Part shown: positions 1-6,795 of the stretch, in pieces
Position numbering within the stretch: position 1 is the stretch's first letter
Layout of the letters: each line of letters opens with the position of its first letter
DNA from: JAENWH01 sp038248745
GTDB lineage: Bacteria > Bacillota > Clostridia > Peptostreptococcales > Anaerovoracaceae
DNA: 7,988 nucleotides
Reading direction: 5' to 3'
Assembly (NCBI GenBank): GCA_038248745.1
Contig: JBBRXC010000073.1
Location: forward strand, 1 to 7,988
Program-made: the position numbers and the translations under genes
Notes under the pieces: model-generated
Seen by the model: the letters and a program-made list of their open reading frames with translations, nothing else
The model's database searches: none
Told to the model about the DNA's origin: nothing

Positions 1-798
1 GAGAACTTAACCGACAAAATCAATAGAGATGAAATGGAAAAAATCAAACAAAAAGAAATGCAAAACGATTATATTGAGAAGAAGAAAGATAAATATGGGA
101 TTGATAATGTTGAAGACATAAATACGCTGTTAAAAGAGCGAGCGGTGAAAGAAGAGGCTAATTTCAAAAAATGGCAGACAATTGGAGACATCAATGCAGT
201 TGGAGAGGTCGGAGCAACTGTAGTGGGTGCAGTGGCAGATGCTGGTATAGACGGACTTTCCACAGTTACGCCAGGAGGATCTTATATCAAAGCGGGTTAT
301 AAGGTGGCTAAAGGCGTCGCTGGAACCGTGGCAGATAAAGGGTTGAAAGATGGAAGAACCATAATCGGAGCTATCGTAGAAGGGGGCATTAAAGGTGGGG
401 CTGACGCAGCAACAGACTTCATAAAGCCTAGTAACCCTTATGGGAAATTTATAGCGAAAGCGGTTACAACTGTTGCTGGAGAATCTGGCGGATCTGCTGC
501 TGGCGCGGCTATAAGAGGCGGAGATGAAGAATGGGCGAAGGCTGGGGCACAAGGAGCCATAGATGGGATCTTTAAAGTAGGAGTTGGCGCGGTTACAGAC
601 GGTATCGTAGGCGACGCACCAGATGTAACCATCCCAAGCGGCGCTTTGAAAATTTTACCAACCATGAAAAATGTTATTATCAATAAGCCTTCCTTGCAAA
701 AGATAGGCAGCAGCCTGACAGATGAATTTGTTGTAAAGCCGGTAATTTCAGCACCAATAAAAACGGCAATTGGTGATTCAATGCAGAGTAAAAAGTAA
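1..798 (+). CDS. Gly/Ala-rich protein of unknown function, 5'-truncated by the window edge
   Basis: The reading frame is open from base 1, so this is the C-terminal 265 residues of a longer protein. An ATG at 34 exists but has no good ribosome binding site, so it is probably internal. About the first 55 residues are charged and helical, rich in Lys and Glu. Numbering from the ATG at 34, residues 55-195 are very rich in Gly, Ala and Val, with degenerate repeats of the form G-A-[IV]-x-[DE]-G near residues 64, 111 and 184 and a looser one near 170. The last 55 residues are more ordinary. The Gly/Ala section looks like packed or membrane-inserting helices (glycine zippers), as found in pore-forming or secreted toxin-like proteins; that is inference. 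I do not recognise a family. No signal peptide can be judged because the N-terminus is missing. The stop is 12 bases before the next gene, so the two are almost certainly co-transcribed. Confidence 0.8.
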   Translation, partial: ENLTDKINRDEMEKIKQKEMQNDYIEKKKDKYGIDNVEDINTLLKERAVKEEANFKKWQTIGDINAVGEVGATVVGAVADAGIDGLSTVTPGGSYIKAGYKVAKGVAGTVADKGLKDGRTIIGAIVEGGIKGGADAATDFIKPSNPYGKFIAKAVTTVAGESGGSAAGAAIRGGDEEWAKAGAQGAIDGIFKVGVGAVTDGIVGDAPDVTIPSGALKILPTMKNVIINKPSLQKIGSSLTDEFVVKPVISAPIKTAIGDSMQSKK

Positions 799-810
799 GG
801 GGGAGTATGA

Positions 811-1716
811 ATGAAACTGACAAAAAGAGAAATTGTCTTTCTGGCCCAGGAATTTCCTGAAGCGAATGATTTAAGTTTGTTCGCTAATATAAAAATGGAT
901 TTAGATGGAACGGAGAAAAAAAGCCTGGAAGAAAAGGGCGTATTAAAAGCAGACAAAGTAACAGATGAATGGAGAGATGTCTTTGAAATTCTGAGAATCC
1001 CAGAAGTATGTTCGAGAGTTGTTTTAAAAGACAATGGAATACTGATAGAAAAATATGCCTATAAATCCAATGGGAAAATCGTGCTGGTTGAAAATGATCA
1101 GGAGGAAATGATTGTAAGTTTAGCAGAGAATTTTGATAAAACCATACTTGAACTGGCCGAATTTACAGGTATGTCAAATGTTAGATCATCTGCTGTAGAA
1201 GTGTTGCTGCCAATAGAGGAAGTTCTTGTACTTCTTGGTATTACGGATATTTACAGAAACAATACCATCCGTGGATTTTTAGGAGATGAAATAAAGAAGA
1301 CGATTTCAGTGGCGGATGTTCAAACGCAACTGGAGGTGCCTGCCAAGAACAGCCTGTTAAAGATGTTGGTCAACAATTATAACCTTGTCGTGCCCGCAAA
1401 AGATAACGTAGAAAACCTTCTAAAAAAAATGATGGAGGAAAAAATTGTTGATCTTCAGGATGGGGTTGTTTTGGCAACCGAATTTCAAGCATTTGCAACT
1501 AGTGTTCTAATTCCTCAAACAATTGTTATTCTGGAAGCGTTTCAGATTGACGAAAAAGGAGAGGTTATTACGGCAGGTGCTTTATGCGTAAGCTCAGGGA
1601 TCAAGGATGCGATCTCCTTTATTTTCGCAGGAGACGAAATAGAAGTGGCTTCGATCACAGGGAGCTATCTGTTGCAAATAATTGAAAACTTTTTAAGTTG
1701 TCCAGATTTAAAATAA
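811..1716 (+). CDS. Hypothetical protein with two similar halves, possibly EspG-like secretion chaperone
   Basis: This 301-residue protein starts at an ATG five bases after a strong GGGGGAG ribosome binding site at 799-805. It has no signal peptide, no membrane segment and no visible catalytic motif, so it is probably cytoplasmic and a binding protein. It appears to be an internal duplication. Residues 39-70 (LEEKGVLKADK, then a helix and LRIPEV) resemble residues 208-241 (MEEKIVDLQDG, then a helix and VLIPQT), with a two-residue difference in spacing. Each is followed by beta-rich sequence and an amphipathic helix. The order of helix pair, 'EKG' turn, short Asp/Gly turn and 'L-x-x-P-E' strand reminds me of EspG, the chaperone for ESX (type VII) substrates, which also has two quasi-symmetric halves. 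The similarity is by eye and weak. The gene directly upstream could encode its partner. The call of a real gene is secure; the function is not. Confidence 0.88.
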   Translation: MKLTKREIVFLAQEFPEANDLSLFANIKMDLDGTEKKSLEEKGVLKADKVTDEWRDVFEILRIPEVCSRVVLKDNGILIEKYAYKSNGKIVLVENDQEEMIVSLAENFDKTILELAEFTGMSNVRSSAVEVLLPIEEVLVLLGITDIYRNNTIRGFLGDEIKKTISVADVQTQLEVPAKNSLLKMLVNNYNLVVPAKDNVENLLKKMMEEKIVDLQDGVVLATEFQAFATSVLIPQTIVILEAFQIDEKGEVITAGALCVSSGIKDAISFIFAGDEIEVASITGSYLLQIIENFLSCPDLK

Positions 1717-1765
1717 ACCCCACTTGAAACCAAAGAACTGGATATTAAAAAAAAGAAAAATAGGT

Positions 1766-1817
1766 AGCAAAAACCCTTAAAAGTCGTTCTAAACACTTAT
1801 TTATAAGGGTTTTTGCT
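1766..1817. terminator. Perfect 14-base inverted repeat, likely bidirectional terminator
   Basis: The arms AGCAAAAACCCTTA (1766-1779) and TAAGGGTTTTTGCT (1804-1817) are perfectly complementary and separated by a 24-base loop. Each arm carries a run of five A or T, so the hairpin gives a U-run on either strand. It lies 49 bases after the stop of the 301-residue protein gene and ends 32 bases before the next ATG. The loop is longer than in a typical intrinsic terminator and the U-run lies within the stem, so efficiency could be modest. It may attenuate rather than end transcription into the coiled-coil gene, for which I see no good separate promoter. Confidence 0.6.
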
Positions 1818-1849
1818 TTATACCAAATCAAGAGAAGAAAGGAGCAGAA

Positions 1850-2941
1850 ATGGAATCTAATTTGTTAATGGGTGGCATGAAGGAACTCGGTGCTCTCAAA
1901 GGAAAGGTGATAGAATTAAACAACTGTATTGAAGAAAAAGAGACGCTAGAAGAGTTAGAGAACGAGCTGGAGAAGAGCATAGAAAAGAATGAGAATGAAA
2001 TTTCAGATGAAATCACTAAAGTCACACGTCAAAGAAGGGCACAGATGGAAGACACGTTTGATGAACAGATCAACATTGTAAACGAAAAATTAAAGAAAGT
2101 ACAATCAAGAAAAGAAAAGACGAAAAAAAGTGCAATAAATGACCGTATTGATAAGCAAACGGCTGATTATAAAAGTGAAGAAGAAGAGCTTAAGATAGAA
2201 GGCAAGGCAATTCTTAAAGAGGAGTATATTCCATATATATATAATAATCGTCTGTTTTTTGCACTTTATCTTCCCAAAGGAGTCGTTGATTATGGAATTA
2301 TTTTGCTGTCACTCATCATTGTGTTACTGGCTATTCCCTTTGGCGCGTATTATGGACTTTTTAACGGGATGTCCGCCATTTATTTAGCCTTGTGCTATAT
2401 TTGTTCCATTGCCATATTTGGGGGGATTTACCTGGTTTTGGGCAAAACAAAAAACAAGCATAGGGAAGCACTCGATCGAGTTCGTGGGATTCGCAAAAAG
2501 ATTCAGGAAAGCATAAGACAACAACGTAGGATTAAACGGAAAATTAGAAATGATAAAGATGAAAGTAGCTATAGTTTGGATGAATTCGATACTGAGATTG
2601 AAAACCTTCAACTCTCAATCACTGAAATAATTGAACAAAAGAAAATAGCACTACTTGATTTTGATTACGTAACAAGCCCGAGTCTGAAAGATGAAATCAT
2701 TTCAAGTCATGATGCTGCGTTGAGTAGCTTGAAAGGGGAATATCATAAAGTTTATGAACAAAATAAGGAAAAGTTAGAACGATTGAACAAGCTTTCATTG
2801 AGCATGTCGGTAGAATATGAAGGGTATCTTGGCAAAGACAATTTAACGGTGGAGAAAATTGAGCAGATGGAAGAAACAATGAAGAATGGCAATGCCAAGA
2901 CCATATCAGAAGCGATTGCCGCGGTATCACAAAGGGAGTAA
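1850..2941 (+). CDS. Coiled-coil protein with central two-helix membrane hairpin, function unknown
   Basis: The 363-residue protein starts at an ATG five bases after an AAAGGAG ribosome binding site (1838-1844). Residues 15-125 are highly charged (Glu, Lys, Arg) and predicted coiled coil. Two hydrophobic segments at about 147-168 and 175-197 form a tight membrane hairpin. Residues 200-320 are a second charged coiled coil. The C-terminal 35 residues carry a small motif, NGNAKTISEAI, of a type I associate with tails of Firmicutes membrane coiled-coil proteins. There is no signal peptide. A hairpin leaves both coiled coils on the same side of the membrane, probably the cytoplasm because Arg and Lys flank it (for example residues 200-233). 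It may be a scaffold or membrane-associated assembly factor; I cannot assign a family. A terminator-like hairpin lies just upstream and the lipoprotein gene begins 46 bases downstream. Confidence 0.88.
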   Translation: MESNLLMGGMKELGALKGKVIELNNCIEEKETLEELENELEKSIEKNENEISDEITKVTRQRRAQMEDTFDEQINIVNEKLKKVQSRKEKTKKSAINDRIDKQTADYKSEEEELKIEGKAILKEEYIPYIYNNRLFFALYLPKGVVDYGIILLSLIIVLLAIPFGAYYGLFNGMSAIYLALCYICSIAIFGGIYLVLGKTKNKHREALDRVRGIRKKIQESIRQQRRIKRKIRNDKDESSYSLDEFDTEIENLQLSITEIIEQKKIALLDFDYVTSPSLKDEIISSHDAALSSLKGEYHKVYEQNKEKLERLNKLSLSMSVEYEGYLGKDNLTVEKIEQMEETMKNGNAKTISEAIAAVSQRE

Positions 2942-2944
2942 AAT
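2916..2944 (+). promoter_or_regulatory. Candidate sigma-A promoter for the lipoprotein and DUF4256 genes
   Basis: TTGCCG (2916-2921; four of six bases match TTGACA) and TAAAAT (2939-2944; five of six match TATAAT) are 17 bases apart. The site lies across the 3' end of the coiled-coil gene, and a start near 2951 would give a leader of about 37 bases. AT-rich sequence makes chance matches likely, so this is tentative. Confidence 0.3.
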
Positions 2945-2987
2945 AATGAATACATTAAAAAATTACTGGTAAAGAAGGGAGAAAACC

Positions 2988-3497
2988 ATGAAAAAAATAT
3001 TTGCTTGTTTGCTAATTGTATTGTTAGTTGTTGCGGTTTCAGCTTGTGGCAACGAAGAAATCCCATCGACGAGTACGGCTGTAGAAAAAATAGTATTCGT
3101 TAAGATGGTAAATAGTAGCGGAGAAAGCATTCCACTAGATTGCTCCTGTGATTGGAATGAGGATTATCTAAGTGGCTCCTATTATCTTGACATAACAGAT
3201 TACAAAATAGCTCAGGGAGAAGATGCAAGACCTACAAAGTATGATGCCTCTCAGTTAAGCGGTTTCGAGGATTTAGGAGATGGAAAATTTAAAGGTTCGA
3301 TAATTGGTATAGCGGCGCCAATAACCGAGGACGACATTGCCCTTGATTCTAGTAGTTCTATGATTACTGTTGCAGATCTTGTTGGTTTTGAGGCAAGTTA
3401 TGGAGATATGGTTCTACTCAAATGGAATGGTTCGGGTTTTGATGTAGAGGTTGTTGTAGGGAATGGTTCAGAATTTGATCAAGAGTATATTGATTGA
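2988..3497 (+). CDS. Small secreted lipoprotein of unknown function
   Basis: The 169-residue protein begins at an ATG six bases after AAGGGAG (2975-2981). It has a classic lipoprotein signal peptide: MKK, a hydrophobic core at about residues 4-16, then the lipobox V17-S18-A19-C20. After lipidation and cleavage at C20, a 149-residue mature protein would be anchored outside the cytoplasmic membrane. The mature part starts with a short Ser/Thr-rich linker (residues 25-32) and is then strongly acidic with beta-strand character. Two closely spaced cysteines (C52 and C54) could form a disulfide or bind metal, but nothing proves this. I recognise no domain. The gene follows the coiled-coil gene by 46 bases, with a weak promoter candidate at its front, and is 13 bases ahead of the DUF4256 gene, which points to a shared transcript. 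Confidence 0.9.
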   Translation: MKKIFACLLIVLLVVAVSACGNEEIPSTSTAVEKIVFVKMVNSSGESIPLDCSCDWNEDYLSGSYYLDITDYKIAQGEDARPTKYDASQLSGFEDLGDGKFKGSIIGIAAPITEDDIALDSSSSMITVADLVGFEASYGDMVLLKWNGSGFDVEVVVGNGSEFDQEYID

Positions 3498-3510
3498 AGG
3501 AGGTATTGGT

Positions 3511-4077
3511 ATGGACAAAGAAAAAAAGCCTCTTTCATTGGAAAAGTATGAGGAAATACTTGGAATATTGAAGGCTCGTTTTGAGAATAATATGCTTCGC
3601 CACAAAGGGATTAGTTGGGAGCATGTACAAAGAAAGATAATAGCTAATAATGAAAAACGCAGCGCATTATACGAAATGGAAGTAACTGGCGGTGAGCCTG
3701 ATGTGATTCTTTATGATAATAACACTAACGAATATACTTTTATTGATTGTTCAGCGGAAAGCCCAAAAGGACGCCGGAGCCTTTGTTATGATCGTGAAGC
3801 ATTTGATGGAAGAAAAGAAAATAAACCGAAAAACAGCGCAACTGATATGGCATTTGAGATGGGTGTTGAGATTTTAACAGAAGAACAATATCGAGAGTTA
3901 CAGAAATTTGGGGGATTCGACACAAAAACATCAAGTTGGGTAAAAACACCTGATAAAATACGAAAACTTGGTGGAGCTATCTTTTGCGACCGTCGTTACG
4001 ACACGGTCTTTGTATATCATAATGGTGCAGAGTCTTATTACAGCGCCAGAGGTTTTCGTTGCTCGGTAAAGGTCTAA
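3511..4077 (+). CDS. DUF4256 family protein
   Basis: The 188-residue product matches the DUF4256 family (PF14066 as I recall it) along its full length. Family hallmarks include LKARFENNMLRHKGISW (residues 20-36), TGGEPDV (59-65), DCSAESPKGRRSLCYDREA (79-97), LTEEQYRELQ (122-131), SSWVKTP (141-147) and the C-terminal LGGAIFCDRRYDTVFVYHNG (153-172). The function is unknown. It has no signal peptide or membrane segment and is probably cytoplasmic. I chose the ATG at 3511 because GAAGGAGG at 3496-3503 is seven bases upstream; the longer in-frame start at 3463 lies inside the lipoprotein gene and has no such site. The family is highly conserved and often stands alone, so its pairing with a lipoprotein may be incidental. 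The G-E-P-D motif followed by a hydrophobic strand ending in D-C-S-A-E faintly recalls nuclease folds. Confidence 0.93.
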   Translation: MDKEKKPLSLEKYEEILGILKARFENNMLRHKGISWEHVQRKIIANNEKRSALYEMEVTGGEPDVILYDNNTNEYTFIDCSAESPKGRRSLCYDREAFDGRKENKPKNSATDMAFEMGVEILTEEQYRELQKFGGFDTKTSSWVKTPDKIRKLGGAIFCDRRYDTVFVYHNGAESYYSARGFRCSVKV

Positions 4078-4116
4078 AACTGTTCTTTGACTTAACAAAA
4101 TTACGAAACTTTTATT

Positions 4117-4145
4117 AAGACAAATCAAAACCCAAGATATATAAT
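4117..4145 (+). promoter_or_regulatory. Candidate promoter for the oxidoreductase-glycosyltransferase operon
   Basis: AAGACA (4117-4122; four of six match TTGACA) and a perfect TATAAT (4140-4145) are exactly 17 bases apart. The predicted start near 4152 would give a leader of about 126 bases before the ATG at 4278. The 200-base gap is AT-rich and holds another TATAAT at 4237-4242 without a convincing -35, and a TTGACT at 4087-4092 without a well-spaced -10. No clear riboswitch or terminator was seen in the gap. Confidence 0.45.
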
Positions 4146-4277
4146 TATAGTTGTAATATAGTCCCATTAAGATCTAAGTTGAATCACTTGTAGTTAATAC
4201 GAAACGATATTGGGTACTAGAACATTATATAACAAATATAATATTGAACTATTGAAATCGGTGTAAAAGGAGAAAAT

Positions 4278-5945
4278 ATGTACAATTTATTGATTGGCGG
4301 CGCTGCCGGACAAGGAATAGATACAACGGCAGCTATACTGGAGAAACTATTAAAGAGATTTGGGTACAGTGTTTTTACATACAGGGATTTTATGTCGAGA
4401 ATACGGGGTGGACACAATTTCATCATCATACGTTTCGGGTCGGAGGAAGTCCTATCGCATAGCTATGATCTTGATGGGATCATCGCGCTAAATGAAGAGA
4501 CGATCAGTGTGCACGGGCATGAACTTAAAGAGGACGGGTTCATATTATGCGATAGCAGCGTAAATACAGACGATAAACGTGCAATAAAAGTGCCTATGGA
4601 TGATATGGCAAAAGAGCTTGGTAACTCAAAAGTTTCTGGAACCATAGCAGTTGGTGTTATTTTAAAACTATTTGGCGAGCGTGTTGACAGTGTTGAAGGC
4701 GTATTAAGAAGCGTTGTAGACGAAAAATATATGGCGATTAATGTTCAAGCAATGAACGAAGGATATAAATCCGTTGATAAGCGGTATACAAAACTGAAAG
4801 GCAGTTTTGGTGATTGGATGATACTCTCGGGTAGTCAAGCAGTTGCTCTCGGCGCCATCGCTTCAGGACTTCGATTTTTCTGCGCTTATCCAATGTCCCC
4901 AGCTACCCCAATTATGGTATATCTAGCGTCAAAAAGTCATGAGATGGGTATCGTAGTCGAACAGGCGGAAGACGAGATTGCGGCGATTAATATGGCTATA
5001 GGCGCCTCTTATGCCGGAGCAAGATCCATGACAGCTACTTCGGGTGGAGGGTTTTCGTTGATGGTCGAGGCATTTGGACTTGCAGGAATAACTGAGACAC
5101 CAATCGTCATTGTTAATGTTCAAAGGCCAGGGCCTGCCACAGGGTTACCGACGCGGACAGAACAGTCAGATCTTAAGTTTATGATATCTGCGTCGCAGGG
5201 AGAATTTCCACGTATGGTGATAGCACCACGTACGCATAAAGATGCATTCTATCAGACAATACGAGCGTTTGATATTGCTGAGAGATATCAACTCCCTGTA
5301 GTCTTACTTTCCGATCAGTATCTAGGAGACTCATCGGCCACAGTTGAACCGTTTGACATCAGTGGTGTTAAAATTGCTGAACCACTCAGAGAATATTCCG
5401 GCGAATATCTTCGTTACCGCTATACTGCTGGAGGTGTTTCACCGCGTCTTATACCGGGGAAATCGGATCATATTGTTGCTGTAGATAGTGATGAACATGA
5501 TGAATCTGGAAGAATAATTGAATCGGCTGAAATACGAACGAAGATGGTGGACAAGCGTATGAAAAAGCTTGAAATGCTAAAAGAAGAGCTCCTAGAACCA
5601 GAATTTATTGGTAAAGATAACTTTGACACGCTGCTGATTGGATGGGGTTCTATGTATGGACCGTTAGCAGAGGCTGTAGATATGCTTAATAGTGGTGAAG
5701 GGAAAAGGTTTGCGGCGCTTATCTTTGGAGATGTATTTCCACTTCCTGAAATATTATTAAAAGAAAAGGCCGAAAAAGCAAAACAAATAATAAACGTTGA
5801 ACAAAACGCTACTGGGCAGCTAGCGGGGATTATACGTGAGTATACAGGCATAGAATGTTCAAGCAGTGTGTTAAAGTATGATGGGCGCCAAATCACTGGT
5901 AAGCAGATCATGGAACAAATTCTGAGAGGTGATAGTAATGGTTGA
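4278..5945 (+). CDS. korA: 2-oxoacid:ferredoxin oxidoreductase, fused gamma-alpha subunit
   Basis: This 555-residue subunit belongs to the thiamine diphosphate enzymes that oxidatively decarboxylate 2-oxoacids with coenzyme A, giving acyl-CoA, CO2 and reduced ferredoxin. Residues 1-180 are the gamma domain, with the opening GGAAGQGIDT (7-16) and the RIRGGHNF segment (41-48). The alpha domain begins near residue 184 with SGSQAVALGAIASG. It carries YPMSPATPI (204-212), EQAEDEIAAINMAIGASYAG (228-247), TSGGGFSLM (254-262) and the hallmark RPGPATGLPTRTEQSDL (283-299). The C-terminal part (about 450-545) is the usual transketolase-C-like domain. Length and domain order fit the fused KorA type. The family usually has YPITPST at the active site, so Ser and Ala here are changes. 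The substrate (2-oxoglutarate, pyruvate, branched-chain or other) cannot be told from sequence; the symbol is by family only. AAAAGGAG (4265-4272) lies five bases before the ATG. The beta gene overlaps its end by 8 bases. Confidence 0.95.
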   Translation: MYNLLIGGAAGQGIDTTAAILEKLLKRFGYSVFTYRDFMSRIRGGHNFIIIRFGSEEVLSHSYDLDGIIALNEETISVHGHELKEDGFILCDSSVNTDDKRAIKVPMDDMAKELGNSKVSGTIAVGVILKLFGERVDSVEGVLRSVVDEKYMAINVQAMNEGYKSVDKRYTKLKGSFGDWMILSGSQAVALGAIASGLRFFCAYPMSPATPIMVYLASKSHEMGIVVEQAEDEIAAINMAIGASYAGARSMTATSGGGFSLMVEAFGLAGITETPIVIVNVQRPGPATGLPTRTEQSDLKFMISASQGEFPRMVIAPRTHKDAFYQTIRAFDIAERYQLPVVLLSDQYLGDSSATVEPFDISGVKIAEPLREYSGEYLRYRYTAGGVSPRLIPGKSDHIVAVDSDEHDESGRIIESAEIRTKMVDKRMKKLEMLKEELLEPEFIGKDNFDTLLIGWGSMYGPLAEAVDMLNSGEGKRFAALIFGDVFPLPEILLKEKAEKAKQIINVEQNATGQLAGIIREYTGIECSSSVLKYDGRQITGKQIMEQILRGDSNG

Positions 5946-6783
5946 ATATAAAACATATGAAACAGCTTGGTGTCCAGGATGCGGAAATTTTAGCGTGCTT
6001 GAATGTCTTAAAACTGCACTTGAGGAACTAGAGAAAGATCCCAAGGACGTGCTTATGATTGCTGGTATAGGGCAGGCAGCTAAAATACCCCAATATATAA
6101 GTGCAAATGCCTTTTCTGGCTTACATGGAAGGGCTCTTCCCCCTGCTGCAGCGGTGAAGATGGTCAACGAAAACTTAACGGTAATAGTTAGTACAGGTGA
6201 TGGCGATACCTACGGGGAAGGTGGGAACCACTTTATTCATAACATACGCAGAAATATAGATATAGCACATTTCGTTCACGATAATCAGGTATATGGACTG
6301 ACAAAAGGCCAAGCCTCCCCTACATCAGAAGAAGGCTTTATATCGGGCATTCAACCTGAGGGCAACATAGATTCGCCTATAAATCCTTTGCTTATAGCCA
6401 TTGCGGCGGGAGCTGGTTTCGTAGCAAGAGGTTTTACAGGAGAGAAAAGGCATTTGATAAATCTCATGAAAGAAGCAATAGAGTACAAAGGCTACGCACT
6501 TCTGGACATTTATCAGCCATGCGTAAGTTTCAACAAAATAAATACTTTTAAATGGTATAAGGACAGAGTTTATCCGCTTGGCGAAGATTACGATGTATCG
6601 AATAAAATGAAGGCAATGGAAAAAGCCATGGAACTGGGCGATAAAATTCCTATTGGTGTCATTTATAAAGAGACGAAACTTACATTTAATGAGAAGAACC
6701 AAGTACTGAAAGAGGGCGGGATTCTTATCGATAAGAAAACAGATCTTGCTGCCGTCGATGGGCTAATGAAAGAATTTATATAG
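5938..6783 (+). CDS. korB: 2-oxoacid:ferredoxin oxidoreductase, beta subunit
   Basis: This 281-residue subunit binds thiamine diphosphate and an iron-sulfur cluster and works with the fused gamma-alpha subunit encoded just upstream. Visible motifs are WCPGCG (11-16), GLHGRALP (61-68), the thiamine diphosphate/Mg site GDGDTYGEGGNHF (87-99) with D115-N116, YGLTKGQASPT (119-129) and PCVSFN (194-199). C12, C15 and C195 match three of the four cluster ligands of two-subunit enzymes. The fourth, normally in GIGC near residue 46, is Gln here (GIGQAAK), and the only other cysteine is C23. I chose the ATG at 5938 because it follows GAGAGGTG (5924-5931) and gives the family's usual N-terminus; a GTG at 5929 is in frame but adds nothing. 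The gene overlaps the alpha gene by 8 bases, indicating translational coupling. No separate ferredoxin-like delta subunit is encoded nearby. Confidence 0.95.
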   Translation: MVEYKTYETAWCPGCGNFSVLECLKTALEELEKDPKDVLMIAGIGQAAKIPQYISANAFSGLHGRALPPAAAVKMVNENLTVIVSTGDGDTYGEGGNHFIHNIRRNIDIAHFVHDNQVYGLTKGQASPTSEEGFISGIQPEGNIDSPINPLLIAIAAGAGFVARGFTGEKRHLINLMKEAIEYKGYALLDIYQPCVSFNKINTFKWYKDRVYPLGEDYDVSNKMKAMEKAMELGDKIPIGVIYKETKLTFNEKNQVLKEGGILIDKKTDLAAVDGLMKEFI

Positions 6784-6795
6784 GAGCGGAAGAGT

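Noticed and set aside
130..552. 140-codon open frame on the - strand
   Set aside because: It is opposite the Gly/Ala-rich gene; the Cys/Ser/Arg-rich translation reflects the reverse of Gly and Ala codons.
438..1034. 198-codon open frame on the - strand
   Set aside because: It crosses two well-supported + strand genes and the translation is Ser/Phe/Pro-rich, typical of an antisense shadow.
2946..2972. Eight-codon ORF (MNTLKNYW) ahead of the lipoprotein gene
   Set aside because: No proper ribosome binding site at a normal distance and no regulatory pattern in the peptide; likely chance.
3463..3510. Longer N-terminus for the DUF4256 protein starting at 3463
   Set aside because: It lies inside the lipoprotein gene and lacks a ribosome binding site, whereas the ATG at 3511 has an excellent one and matches the usual family length.
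4087..4118. TTGACT with TATTAA as a promoter
   Set aside because: The spacer is 20 bases, too long for a normal sigma-A promoter; the pair at 4117-4145 fits better.
4091..4119. CTTAA/TTAAG inverted repeat as a terminator for the DUF4256 gene
   Set aside because: Only five A/T-rich base pairs with a long loop and no U-run.
5929..5937. GTG start for the beta subunit
   Set aside because: The ribosome binding site overlaps this codon and is correctly spaced for the ATG at 5938.
5468..5956. 162-codon open frame on the - strand
   Set aside because: It lies wholly opposite the oxidoreductase subunit genes, and its Ser/Ile-rich translation shows no domain.
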